A stretch of 64,000 nt of DNA from CAYQOX01 sp964419335. GTDB lineage: Bacteria; Hinthialibacterota; Hinthialibacteria; Hinthialibacterales; Hinthialibacteraceae. The stretch spans positions 1-64,000 of the forward strand of contig CAYQOX010000005.1 in the NCBI GenBank assembly GCA_964419335.1, written 5' to 3'. Numbering within the stretch: position 1 is the stretch's first letter; each line of letters opens with the position of its first letter. The translations under genes and the position numbers were made by a program. Of this stretch, positions 36,001-44,191 are shown piece by piece. The notes under the pieces were generated by a model that was not told the DNA's origin, made no database searches, and saw only the letters and a list, made by a program, of their open reading frames with translations.

Positions 36001-37877
36001 GCAGTAGGTCGTTCAGGGGTATGTTTGATCCGGCTAATTCGTGGGGGCGTATTTTCAACCCATACTGAATTCATCTCGCCAGGACTAGCAGGATCGCCCG
36101 CATGCCAATACTGACCGCCCCGATTGTCCGCGTATGGATTCATCAATTCCATCGAATGACCTTCTCCATCTGCAAGCACAGGCCAAGGAAACTCATCATC
36201 GTAATCGATATAATCGATCACGATACCTTGATCATTGGTTAGCGCGACAGATTCCCCCCCATTCGCCAACTTTAACATATAATTACCAACTTTATTTTCT
36301 ACTTCAGGATAGCGCTCCGTATTTTTGCAAATTAGCAGATAACCATTCCCTTCAATTACAGTACCTTCAGGGATACGGAACTCGATACCCTCCGAGAAAA
36401 ACCAGCCACCCACATCGATAGGCCGATCGCTTCGATTATGTAGTTCTATATATTCTTTCTCCAAATTATTATCGTATTCTTCATTTTCAGGATGATAATT
36501 CAATTCATTGATCACCACATCAAAATCATGATAGGAATCATCCTCGATGGCCCGTGCATTGGGTTTTCCTGGAGTCCCTCCATTGGGCGACACCCCCCAG
36601 TTGTTCGGTTCATTGTTGGGGCGTGAAACTTGCAATAATTCCAGTGAACCACCATCACCATCGGCACCCCACGGCCATTCACTATCATCGTTATATTCTA
36701 CCTGAGCGACTAATTCGCCATTGGGATTCATCACCCGCACTTCATCACCACCATTCCCAAGCCGGAAGTTCATTCCATCTATGGTTGGCGCTTCCCATTC
36801 TTCCGATGGATCATTGGTAACGAGCAAAAATCCATTGGCTTCAATTGTCGTATCTGGAGGCAATCGTAGTTCATGATCATCATCCCGGTCTTTCACGATC
36901 CAGTACGATACATCCAGCGGCTGGTCACCGGGGTTATACAATTCTATCCATTCTTGTTCTTCTTCTCCCGGAACTGGTGGATTATACATGATCTCATTAA
37001 TCACCACCGCTCCAGGTTCAACTTCAGGAGCATCCACCTGATACAAGAATCTACTTTCTGTTCCTACCGGAACCGTCAAAGTCAATCCGGCCTGATTCGT
37101 AGCCGTAATCGCATAGGAAATAACTTGTCCCGATTCATGCGCGGGAATCGTCCCCAGAAATTCATCTCCAGACCGCTCCATCGTCACCTGCTCTGCACCT
37201 TCACCCACCGGCCTATAAGTCAACAACACGGCTTGAATCTCATCGGCGTTTTTGAAACGTACAGTGATATCAACCGTATCCTCTGTAGTAGGAGAGGTTG
37301 GACGATGATGAACTCTATCAAATAAAGGCGGGACACTCCCCACATGCTGCGTATTAATTTTCCCGGGAGTGGGGAAATCACTATCGCGCCAATACAAGGG
37401 CTGGTTGTTATCACTAAGCGGGTGCATGAGTTCTAAAGAAGCCCCATCTCCATCCGCTTGTTCTGGCCAAGGCGAGACATCCAAATATTCCACCCGGTCG
37501 ATTTCGTTTCCTTCGGCATCTTCCAATAGAAGCCTTTCTCCTTCATTGGCCAATCGCGAGGGAGCAAAATTTCCAACGGTTTTGACATCCCCTGTTAGGT
37601 TATAAAAATCTCGAATATAGAACTCATTGCGGCAAACCACCAAAAAGCCTTCTCCCTCAATGACTGTCCCTTTCGGAAAACGAAAACTTATTCCTTCGAC
37701 AAACTCCCAATCGCTTATATCAAAGGGTTCTTCACTGGTATTATAAAGTTCGAGGAATTCGCCATTATCATTATCCTCTTCCGGATTGTAATGAATCTCA
37801 TTAATCACTACATCAGCTCCGGCAGTTAGTCCCAAAGCGATGAAACAGCAAATCATGAAATATAATCGATAATTCAC
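33069..37877 (-). CDS. giant secreted CotH-like kinase with three lamin-tail domains, FN3 and LamG domains
   Basis: The 1602-residue protein starts at a GTG (37875-37877) with AAGGAGG five bases upstream and has a Sec signal peptide (1-21). Lamin-tail domains lie at about 22-150, 289-415 and 453-580, each with the V-I-N-E-I/L-x-Y-N/H-P opening. A CotH kinase-like domain spans about 780-1135; RNKPKKSWKVRF (832-843), DSTEKNYF (1007-1014) and MPWDMSHTWG (1026-1035) are likely nucleotide and metal sites. Two FN3-like domains (about 1165-1345) and a LamG sandwich (about 1352-1585) follow. It ends E-I-E-A-W-T-L-Y. It is likely a surface or extracellular protein; the CotH target is unknown. Confidence 0.9.
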   Translation of the reverse strand: MNYRLYFMICCFIALGLTAGADVVINEIHYNPEEDNDNGEFLELYNTSEEPFDISDWEFVEGISFRFPKGTVIEGEGFLVVCRNEFYIRDFYNLTGDVKTVGNFAPSRLANEGERLLLEDAEGNEIDRVEYLDVSPWPEQADGDGASLELMHPLSDNNQPLYWRDSDFPTPGKINTQHVGSVPPLFDRVHHRPTSPTTEDTVDITVRFKNADEIQAVLLTYRPVGEGAEQVTMERSGDEFLGTIPAHESGQVISYAITATNQAGLTLTVPVGTESRFLYQVDAPEVEPGAVVINEIMYNPPVPGEEEQEWIELYNPGDQPLDVSYWIVKDRDDDHELRLPPDTTIEANGFLLVTNDPSEEWEAPTIDGMNFRLGNGGDEVRVMNPNGELVAQVEYNDDSEWPWGADGDGGSLELLQVSRPNNEPNNWGVSPNGGTPGKPNARAIEDDSYHDFDVVINELNYHPENEEYDNNLEKEYIELHNRSDRPIDVGGWFFSEGIEFRIPEGTVIEGNGYLLICKNTERYPEVENKVGNYMLKLANGGESVALTNDQGIVIDYIDYDDEFPWPVLADGEGHSMELMNPYADNRGGQYWHAGDPASPGEMNSVWVENTPPRISRIKHTPERPTALANGDQNQTINAIDDRDTSVLSLTTSGDVQRVHPSQEETADQIKITARVRDEDDVDEVYLHYQRLTSPLGTGLVLGEWKKVPMVDDGTAGDERAGDQYYTAILNNAETIRPHEVWRYRISAKDALGNETMLPRQNELTRNFAFFVEDGMNQPEYPTVYLFMERSVLNWLNQNVQSNKEQPSIVVVDGKVYDLYHEGGVRYRGHVLRNKPKKSWKVRFAKGNRWNGRRAMNLNSNYQTSPLVRGESGFMEHLSYSMFDQIGFEAADTDHRRVVLNNEYYGLFLSIEQYNEDFLDHHDLPDETQIFKAGVDARRSYMAREPNFDTYASKYEFTMGQDEDIHDLIEFIEKLNTTNRLKDFFEENVNIEKYLDYLTLVAVLSHVDSTEKNYFPTKAADGRWFIMPWDMSHTWGEIHTNAEFPFIHDYSLLDGAAGGVFGTNKLRQKFLQVPEYRTRYYQRLREFVDHLFTREHLDPIFDSYWDYLKDAIEENKQRWNSPGQLDQMVDEMKKYVSARREFILDDNNVRGEDVPSTAENLFPAEDELVGTRDVTLRVSSLDSNPGNVGETQWEIQYRNRDFFQPLWSGGNEDQLVDEFKVPATVLATGETYYWRMRYRLGEGDWSDWSEATSFRMAEQIPPPDVDIVEVTPLDRSARIEWVLPVSTDLLRVDIFEEDTIIESTEISDNRVRIRDLINGQEYEFTIRIVDREGNMSPGITVHVTPAPPPEERPLIAYFRFEDNVRDENEVFIQGRLLGEARIEAPGAEDPVPQSQAPNTASLLLTGNNGDGFQFGSSESSLDREELLTLECYAMLDSEATQPQVLIDRYDEENADVDGVWRFGMGLHQPGSLDFFFNDIDTDSGINGRLHISAISAVPQDGEFHHYAVVVDLREPLISEKVRMYIDGWEVETTIVHDDGISDYDSFRTESDLPVMVGSTRLADRTTKVFSGRIDEVRLMGEVLAPSQFLHPPTGTEIEAWTLY

Positions 37878-38286
37878 CAGATCCTCCTTGTACGATCAAT
37901 CGCGCATTTTTTAATATTATTTATCCAAAGATTCGTAATACTATTCTCGACGCTAACAATTGCACAATAGAATATCTAATTTTCACCTATTTGTCACACG
38001 GTTCAATGATGATTCTCTAAATTCATCTACATAACAACAAGATCGTTTCCCCAAGATCAAACCATGCGATCATCTTCACATCCTCGGTCCTACAATTCTG
38101 AAAATGTGAAACCCAATGATCAAACCCGTTTCCTATACCACCTCAAAAAGTTAGGAAAATATGGTTGACCATAAAGTTGACTTAGTCTATCATGTTTATT
38201 ATCTTTAATCGGCTTCACCCAATAACGAGTGATTTACACATAGAAAACTCGATCACTCTAACTCTAAAAAGAAGAGGTTTAGGTCC
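37878..38286 (+). promoter_or_regulatory. 409-base divergent region with two overlapping candidate promoters
   Basis: No gene is seen. Toward the radical SAM gene there are TTGACC (38165-38170) with TATCAT (38188-38193), 17-base spacer, and TTGACT (38177-38182) with TATCTT (38200-38205), 17-base spacer. The two overlap. No cobalamin riboswitch feature was recognised. Confidence 0.5.
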
Positions 38287-39879
38287 ATGCAACGTGTTTC
38301 CATGATCGCTCTCTATGACGAATATTGTCTCGGCGTCCGTTATATGTCCTCAATGCTTCAACAAGAAGGCCATCATACCAATATCATTATTTTCAAAGGA
38401 GTTGAATACATCTCTCCTTCTGATGTTCCCCCACCCGAACAGCAGGAAGAAGGCGGCTATTACAGCATGTGCACCTACACGTCTGCTCGTGAACTGGATA
38501 TTCTTCTCCACACCCTCAAAGAACAAGACCCTCATCTTGTCGGAATCTCTTTCACGTCAATTAGTTACGGATTAGCTCAATTCCTTACCCAAAAAATCAA
38601 ACAAGAACTCAAGGTGCCGGTTATTTGGGGAGGAGTCGATTCCACCGTCAGCGTCCATGAGAATATCCAACATACGGATATGATCTGCCTTGGCGAGGGT
38701 GAATATCCAATCCGCGAATTAGTCAACGCCATGGATCAAGGCAAGGATATCACCAACATCCCCAGCATCTGGGTCAACCAAAATGGTAACATCATCCGAA
38801 ACCCAATGATGCGTCTGGAACAAGACCTCGACCAGTATCCATTTCCCGATTTTGAACTAGAGAACAAAAACGTCATCATCAACGATGAAATCAACCATAT
38901 GCCCTTCCCACCAAAAAGTCATCTGTATTCCAACTTTGTCATTATGGCAACCCGGGGCTGTCCTTTCACATGCACCTATTGCTGCAGCGGACATGATGAC
39001 GTGATTTACCAGGGAGACCGCTTCCTGCGACGCCGTTCGGTAGAGAATGTAATAAAAGAATTAAAATATCGTCTACGTACTTGGCCTTGGCCTATCGAGC
39101 GCATTGAATTTTACGATGATGTTCTCCCTCTCAACAAAAAATGGATTAGCGAATTTTCACCTAATTATGCCACGGAGATTGCCCTTCCCTTCTTTGGCTA
39201 TACCCATCCTAACGTGGGTGATCCCGAAATCCTCCGATTACTCAAACAAGCCGGTCTTAGTTATCTCATCATGGGCATCCAATCTGGAAGCCAACGTACC
39301 CTGCGTAAATATTACGACCGCCGTCATCCCAAAGAAGGCACCATTCGTACCGCGACCAACATCATGGACACCGGCATCAAACTTTTATGCGATTTCATTG
39401 GCTATAATCCCCTGGAACAAGAAGAGGATAATCTCGAAACTCTCGACTTAATTACCGATCTACCCCGTGGCTATGGCATCATCAAAATCAACCCAATGGC
39501 TTTCTACGACAATTACAAGATCTTCCATCAAGCCCATAAGGAAGGGATCATCGACCAACTCGAACGCCCCAAAGGCGTCCATGCTTTGCAGGCTAAGATG
39601 AAACCGATTTATGTCTTTTGGGAATATATTCACACCCTTGGACATTTCGATGGTTTCAGCAAAGAAAATATCATGAACCTCGTCAAGGATGAGCATTTAC
39701 GTGAGAATCCTGGGATACTTCAAGAAATGGTAGAAAATCTGTACAAAGCCACCTACCAAGATTGCAACCCAGTGGTCAATAAAGATGAATACATCGAACA
39801 GCTGCGCTGGCGGCTTCACCGTGCCGAACAATCCAAGGTGGTACGTACCTACAACAAAGTTAAAAGCCTCATCGCATAA
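38287..39879 (+). CDS. B12-binding-domain radical SAM protein
   Basis: A 530-residue protein with an N-terminal cobalamin-binding-like Rossmann domain (about 1-165; ending GEGEYPIRELV) and a radical SAM barrel with the cluster motif CPFTCTYC at Cys225, Cys229 and Cys232. The classical DxHxxG of His-on B12 proteins is absent, as is usual in this class. Such enzymes methylate unreactive carbons or rearrange tetrapyrroles, lipids or natural products; the reaction here is unknown. GAGG lies nine bases before the ATG. A terminator follows directly, so it is monocistronic. Confidence 0.88.
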   Translation: MQRVSMIALYDEYCLGVRYMSSMLQQEGHHTNIIIFKGVEYISPSDVPPPEQQEEGGYYSMCTYTSARELDILLHTLKEQDPHLVGISFTSISYGLAQFLTQKIKQELKVPVIWGGVDSTVSVHENIQHTDMICLGEGEYPIRELVNAMDQGKDITNIPSIWVNQNGNIIRNPMMRLEQDLDQYPFPDFELENKNVIINDEINHMPFPPKSHLYSNFVIMATRGCPFTCTYCCSGHDDVIYQGDRFLRRRSVENVIKELKYRLRTWPWPIERIEFYDDVLPLNKKWISEFSPNYATEIALPFFGYTHPNVGDPEILRLLKQAGLSYLIMGIQSGSQRTLRKYYDRRHPKEGTIRTATNIMDTGIKLLCDFIGYNPLEQEEDNLETLDLITDLPRGYGIIKINPMAFYDNYKIFHQAHKEGIIDQLERPKGVHALQAKMKPIYVFWEYIHTLGHFDGFSKENIMNLVKDEHLRENPGILQEMVENLYKATYQDCNPVVNKDEYIEQLRWRLHRAEQSKVVRTYNKVKSLIA

Positions 39880-39903
39880 CCTTTTTTATTATCCATATTA
39901 TAT

Positions 39904-39937
39904 ACCCGATCTTCCATTTGGATTGATCGGGTTTTTT
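39904..39937 (+). terminator. intrinsic terminator of the radical SAM gene
   Basis: ACCCGATC (39904-39911) pairs perfectly with GATCGGGT (39925-39932), with an inner TCC/GGA pairing, followed by six T residues. Confidence 0.88.
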
Positions 39938-40135
39938 ATGTTCTATCACATCGTTCATCTTTCATTTTTATTTACATTTCCCATTTCAAACAAATCTTTT
40001 TACTCTTGTTCTATAATTCACCTTTGCACTCTCTTCAATTTCCGTTATGATTGTTATTATTGGAACGACTCCAATGAAACCTATGATTTTTAAAAAAAAC
40101 ATCTTGATTGAGTTATAACGAAATAGGTTATTCCC

Positions 40136-41128
40136 GTGTCTGAGTACCTCTATTGTTTTGAAATCGAATTAATTGAATCGCTCGAAAATGTTGTTGATGA
40201 TTTTTATCAACAGATGATTGAGTCTGGGCTAAAAGAATCAACAGCCGAAAAACATGCATCCAACGCTGATTTATTCCTGATTCAATACCATGCCGTTTAT
40301 TATTTAGAAGGCCCCTCGACCTTAACTGCCGAGAAAATTTATGATTTTCTTGGCTTATGGTATTATCAGAAAATCAACCAACCTTCCGCAAGCGAAATTT
40401 CTTCTATTTTGACTTCTTTGAAACGCTTGTTCAACTTCCTTCATGAAAGAGGCTTTTTGCATTATGAACAGCTCATGACGCTGCGCGAAGTACTCAAAGA
40501 CAAAGAACATTTCCTGGCGCAGTTTGAAGAATACAAACAAAAGCGGAATACATCTTTAAACTCAAATTTAAACTCAAGTAAAACACCCCACGATGACAAC
40601 AACGATATGATCTCAGAAATGTCGGATTATTTGAATTTGGACGAAGAAAAAGAAACCCGGCTAAACAAATTACTCAATCAACAATCTTTAGATTTAATGA
40701 TTGAAGAATTGCAAAAAATCTTTCAACCGATCCAAAAGAAAGATAATGTCATTCAACTCATGCCGGATACCAACACGCACAACAACTTGCCCCCCATGCC
40801 CCAGCGAGCCAAATACAATGAATCGCATACCTCAGATTCTCTCATCGACTTATGCATGCTCACCCATCGCTCCAATCTTGTATTTATTCGCTGGTTGGAT
40901 CGTTTTCAGTGCTCTCCCGAATCCATCCCCAAAGAACCATTCAGCGTCTGCTTGTTGTGTGATTCAATTTTGGAAACCGTACTTGTTTTATTGGAAAATA
41001 AAGCAATCAAAAGGGAAGACTACGAAAAAACCCACGAGTTGATCGATTTAATCGACCGCATATTATGGAAAGCCCGGCATGATATCGCCCACGACGCCGG
41101 ATTGGATTTGCGGCTGCTCGCGATTTAA
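40136..41128 (+). CDS. protein of unknown function with a recombinase-like N-terminal helical domain
   Basis: A 330-residue cytosolic protein with a GTG start. Residues about 15-110 resemble the SAM-like core-binding domain of tyrosine recombinases (LKESTAEKH, later ILTSLKRLFNFLHERG), but no catalytic Arg-His-Arg-Tyr domain follows. A polar linker (about 135-250) leads to a helical C-terminal domain (about 235-330) with LIDLCMLTHRSN and ILWKARHDIAHD. It is thus not an integrase as it stands; it may bind nucleic acid or be an adaptor. The GT87-like gene starts five bases after its stop, so the two are co-transcribed. Confidence 0.75.
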   Translation: MSEYLYCFEIELIESLENVVDDFYQQMIESGLKESTAEKHASNADLFLIQYHAVYYLEGPSTLTAEKIYDFLGLWYYQKINQPSASEISSILTSLKRLFNFLHERGFLHYEQLMTLREVLKDKEHFLAQFEEYKQKRNTSLNSNLNSSKTPHDDNNDMISEMSDYLNLDEEKETRLNKLLNQQSLDLMIEELQKIFQPIQKKDNVIQLMPDTNTHNNLPPMPQRAKYNESHTSDSLIDLCMLTHRSNLVFIRWLDRFQCSPESIPKEPFSVCLLCDSILETVLVLLENKAIKREDYEKTHELIDLIDRILWKARHDIAHDAGLDLRLLAI

Positions 41129-41133
41129 TTCCC

Positions 41134-42423
41134 ATGAAGAGTAAATCGCTCTTCTCCTCTTTCACTACAGACCTCACCCTCGGCTGCCAAATAATCCTTT
41201 ACTTCCTAGGAACCTTTCTTCTCTTTCTCTACTTTAGCGATTGTGTCCGCAGACAATGGGATTTTGTCGTCTATTACCTCGCCTCCCATGCGATTTGGCA
41301 TGGACAAAACCTCTATTCTCCTGAAATTCTAAAAACGTTATCCAACTCCATTCCCGGTGCTGGATACAGCGGCTTACCTTATTTATACACCCCCTTTTTT
41401 GCTCGACTCCTACTCCCCTTACAAGCCTTACCTTACTTCGAAGCCGCCTATTTTTGGGTTGTTTTTAAATGCCTGATTTTAGAAGCCAGCCTTTTCACGA
41501 TCATGCATTTGCTATGGAACAAAGCCAACCTTGGCGGCTGGCTACTCCTCAATCTAGCCGCCTGTTTGTTTCGCCCTCTTTCTCTTGATTTCAATGCTGG
41601 AAATGTCGCTGTTTTTGAAATGGGTCTCCTTCTCGCCACTTTATTCTTTTGGCGTTCAGGCCGACATGCACTCTCGACGTCATTATTATTATTATGTGGA
41701 ATGATGAAGGGTCTTTGGCTGATTCTTATCCTTTATGCCGCTCATTTACGTAAATGGAATTATATCAAATATTTTTTGCTTTGCTCGATTGTTCTCATAC
41801 TACTCATCGCACTTGAGCCAATGACTTGGCTCAACTATTTTTCATTTTTTCGTGATCCCGTGTGGATCGCATTATGGGATGAGCAGGTACAAAGTATCTA
41901 CAACTGTTCCTCAACCACGTTTTTTCTCCGTACTTTTAATGAAACCTACTTTGCCCAACCGCTAATTCATGCCCCCTGGCTTTCTACCCTTCTTATTCCG
42001 TTATTTCCTATTCTTATCTTTCTGACTCTCCTCAAAGGAATTGAAAAAGTGAGGTTTACCCATATTTCTTCGGAATTAAGCAACCCAATCTTAATCTTGC
42101 TCATCGTAGGCATATTACTCCTCACACCTCGGCTGGCTGGATATACGCTAAGCCTGACTCTTTATCCTGTGGTGGGTTTGATATGGCTGTCATGGATCAA
42201 AAAAAGATGGATCGTATTATTTTTCACTCTGCTTGGCTTGTTTTTTTTACAAATGGATTTGATATCTTGGGGTTTTCATCCTGGACGTATACAAGGAGTT
42301 GTCCATCAACTTATGGTAGATAAAGATTTTTTTGCTGTTTTTATTTTATTTTTGGCGATTTCGGTTTATATTTTCGGCGAAAATCAAGTTGAAAACAATT
42401 CTAAAATAAAGAATATAAACTAA
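41134..42423 (+). CDS. GT87/DUF2029-type membrane glycosyltransferase
   Basis: A 429-residue integral membrane protein with about ten hydrophobic segments. The first extracytoplasmic loop has WDFVVYYLASHAI with the Asp typical of GT-C enzymes, and PYLYTPFFARLLLPL is a hallmark of polyprenol-phosphate-mannose mannosyltransferase relatives (GT87). It should transfer a sugar from a polyprenyl donor on the outer face of the inner membrane. It starts five bases after the preceding gene and lacks its own clear Shine-Dalgarno, so it is probably translated by coupling. Confidence 0.83.
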   Translation: MKSKSLFSSFTTDLTLGCQIILYFLGTFLLFLYFSDCVRRQWDFVVYYLASHAIWHGQNLYSPEILKTLSNSIPGAGYSGLPYLYTPFFARLLLPLQALPYFEAAYFWVVFKCLILEASLFTIMHLLWNKANLGGWLLLNLAACLFRPLSLDFNAGNVAVFEMGLLLATLFFWRSGRHALSTSLLLLCGMMKGLWLILILYAAHLRKWNYIKYFLLCSIVLILLIALEPMTWLNYFSFFRDPVWIALWDEQVQSIYNCSSTTFFLRTFNETYFAQPLIHAPWLSTLLIPLFPILIFLTLLKGIEKVRFTHISSELSNPILILLIVGILLLTPRLAGYTLSLTLYPVVGLIWLSWIKKRWIVLFFTLLGLFFLQMDLISWGFHPGRIQGVVHQLMVDKDFFAVFILFLAISVYIFGENQVENNSKIKNIN

Positions 42424-42781
42424 ATGATTTCAGTATAATAAATCTTTATAGATGATTAACAATCCCTAATCTCCCTACTATGTAGTTATACTCCCCACAT
42501 TGGGCCAAAAGAAAAATAAAAAATCGCTTAAGCTACAACCAGTCCTGTCGATAATACGTAATAGCAAGAAAAAAATCGTCCCAATCGATTAAGGTTATTT
42601 TTCATAAATCTCATCGATTGTAGAGGATTTTATTCAAGTATTTTTAGTAATAGTCGATAATTGACTCGACCTGGTAGTCAATCGATGTTATAATGGAATG
42701 TAAGTTAAAAAGATGGCAAATGAGTTGGGACCTATTTAATTATAGGGGTATTCGGGGGTAACAGTTAGGAGATGAGGAATC
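42424..42781 (+). other. 358-base region upstream of flgM
   Basis: No gene is seen. The last 120 bases hold the flgM promoter and an inverted repeat (listed separately). After the likely transcription start, CCTAT (42731-42735) and ATAGG (42742-42746) could form a small hairpin before the ribosome site. Confidence 0.5.
42660..42694 (+). promoter_or_regulatory. flgM promoter with an overlapping inverted repeat
   Basis: TCGACC (42666-42671), a 17-base spacer and TATAAT (42689-42694) preceded by TGT, an extended -10. ATTGACT (42660-42666) and AGTCAAT (42676-42682) form a perfect inverted repeat with a nine-base gap that covers the -35 box, so a repressor or activator may bind here. This is a housekeeping-type promoter, not a sigma-28 one. 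Confidence 0.6.
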
Positions 42782-43084
42782 ATGGTTGACATTGTTGGCA
42801 TCAACACAACCAATCAGCAAACCAACCGAGTCTCCGGCACACCGTCAAAAGGCAATGTGTCGAAAGGGCGTGAGTCTAATTCCACCAACGCAACCGGAGA
42901 TCGCATTGAGATCTCGGCCGGTGCAAAGGAAGCTCAGTCAGTCAAGAGACTTGTTTCATCTGCCCAAGCCGAACCGGATTTTAGACCGGAAGCAGTGGCC
43001 GCGGCGAAAGAAAAGTTGGAAAAAGGCGAATTTGACGGAATTGAAGTCTCGCGTCAAACAGCGCGAAAAATATTAGGTTTCTAG
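42782..43084 (+). CDS. flgM: FlgM-like anti-sigma-28 factor
   Basis: A 100-residue protein. The disordered Ser/Thr/Asn-rich N-terminal half is followed by the FlgM core: DRIEISAGAKEAQSV, then DFRPEAVAAAKEKLEKGEF and ARKILGF. FlgM holds the flagellar sigma factor until the hook is complete and it is exported. No other flagellar gene is in the window, so it is separated from the flagellar cluster or has been put to another use. AGGAG and GAGG lie upstream of the ATG. A strong terminator follows. Confidence 0.85.
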   Translation: MVDIVGINTTNQQTNRVSGTPSKGNVSKGRESNSTNATGDRIEISAGAKEAQSVKRLVSSAQAEPDFRPEAVAAAKEKLEKGEFDGIEVSRQTARKILGF

Positions 43085-43154
43085 ATAACCGTATAGGTTA
43101 AAGTGAGATTACTAGCGTAGCAACTTATTTTTACCTAAAATTAAATAAGTTCTT

Positions 43155-43188
43155 CCCTCTGGTGGTTTATCCAGAGGGATTTTATTTT
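43155..43188 (+). terminator. intrinsic terminator of flgM
   Basis: CCCTCTGG (43155-43162) pairs perfectly with CCAGAGGG (43171-43178), followed by a T-rich run. Confidence 0.88.
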
Positions 43189-43329
43189 ACCCCCAATTTC
43201 TATGTCATCCCATAAAATCCACTCTTTCTCTTTTCCAATTCCTCCAATTGGCTATACAATAAATTACTACCCAACAAAGCACAAATACTATCGATCCATT
43301 TATCGTAATGGCTGCATAGGAAAAAAACA

Positions 43330-44037
43330 ATGACCCATTTCGCCTTTTCTCCTCCGATTAAAATGGACTCTCCCGAAAAATTTTTCCATCAAGTCAACTC
43401 ATGGCTTCATTCTCTAAGTCCCGCAGAAGAAATTCCTTTAGAAATCTCAGCCCGGCGCCTAGGAATCGATGGTCATATCCCAGATAATCCCCCTATTATT
43501 GATTTGGATCAATGGATTCAAGCCTCCCAAACTCATAATTGCCCTCTTACCTCGATCCATTTGCCCCTACGCTTAGATTTAAACAATGAACGCCTTGGAC
43601 GAGAAATCTCCGCCGTGAATGGATGGACTGATTTAGCCGCCTATGCTGGAATTTCTTTCTCACGAATGCACTTGCTCCCCCCCGAGGATGAAGCCCCTAT
43701 TCAATGGGAAGCACTCAGCCTGCTTGTGGACTATTCAAAAGATATGGGCATACAAACGGCCCTGCACTCTCCCGATTCTTTTCGTTCAACCCTTTTAGAA
43801 ATCATTCGTAGCCAAGAAAATCATCAGAAAAAACAAGTGGGGTATGATCTCTGTATTCCTTGTGAGGCTCTAACACAATTAAAAGAGGCTGAGATGAAAG
43901 ATACCCACATTCTCAGCATCCGGTTTTCTCAAATCCCAAAGCGCGAAGAGATTCAATCTACAATTCAAGATGTCAAACAGCAGCACCCACATGTTACTCT
44001 CGTCCTTTTTGACTTGCGGAAATGCCAATTTCCTTAA
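43330..44037 (+). CDS. unknown cytosolic protein, possibly a reduced TIM-barrel
   Basis: A 235-residue protein with no signal peptide. Alternating strand/helix phrases (PLTSIHLPLRLDL, GISFSRMHLL, GIQTALHSP, VTLVLFDLR) suggest a (beta/alpha) barrel like the sugar-isomerase superfamily, but the metal-binding Glu/Asp/His pattern of that family is not evident. I do not recognise it. AGGA lies upstream of the ATG. It is in the same direction as dsbD, 154 bases away, with a likely dsbD promoter in between. Confidence 0.65.
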   Translation: MTHFAFSPPIKMDSPEKFFHQVNSWLHSLSPAEEIPLEISARRLGIDGHIPDNPPIIDLDQWIQASQTHNCPLTSIHLPLRLDLNNERLGREISAVNGWTDLAAYAGISFSRMHLLPPEDEAPIQWEALSLLVDYSKDMGIQTALHSPDSFRSTLLEIIRSQENHQKKQVGYDLCIPCEALTQLKEAEMKDTHILSIRFSQIPKREEIQSTIQDVKQQHPHVTLVLFDLRKCQFP

Positions 44038-44114
44038 AATATTTGTCTCTCTCCCCGATTTCTCTTAAAATTGTCGAAACGAAGAAAATTTGCATCTTCT
44101 TCGTTATTCGATAC

Positions 44115-44138
44115 TATATTACTAACCAGTAATATAAT
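44115..44138 (+). promoter_or_regulatory. inverted repeat overlapping a candidate -10 box before dsbD
   Basis: TATATTACT (44115-44123) and AGTAATATA (44128-44136) form a perfect nine-base inverted repeat with a four-base gap. TATAAT at 44133-44138 overlaps its right arm and would start transcription near 44145, about 47 bases before the preferred dsbD start. No good -35 is seen. Confidence 0.5.
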
Positions 44139-44191
44139 AAAAAATGAAACCTAACATTTTTGCGAAGAAGAATTCATTGGAGGAATCTTAT

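Noticed and set aside
36134..37325. Several His/Pro-rich plus-strand frames in the CotH gene
   Set aside because: Composition is that of a reversed coding strand and the minus-strand domains are complete.
33069..37877. PEP-CTERM or LPXTG anchor on the CotH protein
   Set aside because: There is no PEP or LPxTG motif, no C-terminal hydrophobic helix and no basic tail; the end is a short W-T-L-Y instead.
37878..38286. Cobalamin riboswitch before the B12-type radical SAM gene
   Set aside because: No B12-box-like sequence was found; only candidate promoters are visible.
40136..41128. Tyrosine recombinase or integron integrase
   Set aside because: Only a core-binding-like domain is present; the catalytic Arg, His and Tyr are missing and no attachment site or repeat flanks it.
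44144..44191. Extended N-terminus for DsbD from the ATG at 44144
   Set aside because: GGAGG is ideally placed for 44192, and the extension would put a charged stretch before the signal peptide.
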